A DNA stretch of 64,000 nt. Origin: Dyella silvatica (GTDB taxonomy: Bacteria > Pseudomonadota > Gammaproteobacteria > Xanthomonadales > Rhodanobacteraceae). The notes beneath the pieces are model-generated. The model was not told the DNA's origin. It ran no database searches and saw only the letters and a program-made list of their open reading frames with translations. A program made the translations under genes and the position numbers. Positions 63,552 to 64,000 of the stretch are shown here, piece by piece (position 1 is the stretch's first letter; every line of letters starts with the position of its first letter). Where the stretch lies: contig NZ_JAPDPE010000007.1 of assembly GCF_026283955.1 (NCBI RefSeq), positions 16,859 through 80,858 on the forward strand, read 5' to 3'.

Positions 63552-64000
63552 ATGCAGTTGGGGAGGAAGTGGAGTTACGCCTTGCGATTTGTTCTCGTCG
63601 CGGCGGCCTATGCGCTGAGCCTCGCGTTGTTCCGCAGCGTCTCATTTGCGCATTGGTTTCCAGTCGCCGGCTTTCGCCTACTCTGCCTACTTTTCGCTCC
63701 GTACCGCTACTGGCCTGCGCTGCTCCTTGGTGAAGTGCTCCCGCTGGCCTACACCAGCTACGAATGCGTCGGCCAGTACGGCATGAGCTGGGCGCTATTC
63801 AACCTGATACCGCCTGTCTCTATAGCCATGCCTGTGGTTGCTTGGTGTCGTGAGCGCCTACCTATCGTTAGCGGTAGGGCTCCTAACTTCGGCCCACTGC
63901 TGCTTTGTACGCTGCTGGTGTCCGCCTTGTGGAGCCTCGTCTTTGTCTGCGCGTTCAAGCTTATGCGTCTGCCGCCGAACTATCCGCATGTGGGATGGGG
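63552..64000 (+). CDS. MASE1-type membrane sensor protein, 5' part
   Basis: 149 codons from ATG to the window edge, still open. At least four hydrophobic helices; AHWFPVAGFRLLCLLFAPYRYWPALLLGE is typical of MASE1, a sensory membrane domain usually joined to a histidine kinase or GGDEF domain not visible here. It is either cargo in the prophage or the first host gene if the junction is not at a tRNA. No intact tRNA-Leu lies between it and the early genes, so the former seems more likely. Confidence 0.7.
   Translation, partial: MQLGRKWSYALRFVLVAAAYALSLALFRSVSFAHWFPVAGFRLLCLLFAPYRYWPALLLGEVLPLAYTSYECVGQYGMSWALFNLIPPVSIAMPVVAWCRERLPIVSGRAPNFGPLLLCTLLVSALWSLVFVCAFKLMRLPPNYPHVGW

Overview
The window looks like a member of the Xanthomonadales/Lysobacterales, most likely the Rhodanobacteraceae (Dyella/Rhodanobacter/Frateuria type). 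This rests on high G+C, the gene orders tig-clpP-clpX-lon-hupB-ppiD and dnaQ-rnhA-methyltransferase-gloB, and an effector with a Xanthomonadales-specific XVIPCD domain. It has two parts.

Bases 1 to about 23,275 are ordinary chromosome: the first codons of a UDP-glucose dehydrogenase-like gene, an FKBP isomerase, a CPA2 antiporter, a tRNA-Ala/Glu/Asp cluster, a DUF1249 gene, the divergent ppsR/ppsA pair, a signal peptidase I, tRNA-Ser, a PP2C phosphatase, dnaQ-rnhA, a methyltransferase, gloB-mltD, fabI, and the folding/proteolysis block ppiD, tRNA-Asp, tRNA-Val, hupB, lon, clpX, clpP, tig.

Bases from about 23,276 to at least 63,450 are a T7-like (Autographiviridae-type) podovirus prophage. 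Its left junction is a tRNA-Leu(UAG) gene cut at the anticodon loop; only the 3' half remains. Gene order follows T7: single-subunit RNA polymerase, small early/middle genes, SSB (gp2.5), a RusA-type nuclease in place of gp3, a gp3.5 homologue without its zinc ligands, primase-helicase, DNA polymerase, 5'-3' exonuclease, then connector, scaffold, capsid, tail tubes, internal virion proteins, fibres, holin and terminase. A pair of near-identical sites, before the polymerase and before the connector module, look like promoters for the phage polymerase, each followed by hairpins. Spanin genes sit in the replication module rather than near the terminase. The gp16-like gene is interrupted by an in-frame TAA and the GH24 lysozyme is decayed, so the prophage may be partly defective.

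Cargo is mostly on the minus strand: an unknown gene at 36.5 kb, a four-helix membrane protein between the two terminase subunits, and a run at 56.9-60.4 kb with a GH19/peptidoglycan-binding/XVIPCD protein flanked by secreted proteins. By family knowledge the XVIPCD protein is a bacterial-killing type IV secretion (X-T4SS) effector; its small secreted neighbours are candidate immunity proteins.

The right end (61.8-63.5 kb) has the layout of a T7 early region: two sigma70-like promoters buried in matching 20-bp dyads (candidate repressor operators), a roughly 300-base tract of consecutive hairpins, then small genes including a very acidic protein that could be a DNA mimic. This fits a circular T7-like genome integrated between its early genes and its RNA polymerase. 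No integrase or lysogeny repressor was found; both, with the right attachment site, probably lie beyond base 64,000. The last 450 bases start a MASE1-type membrane sensor.
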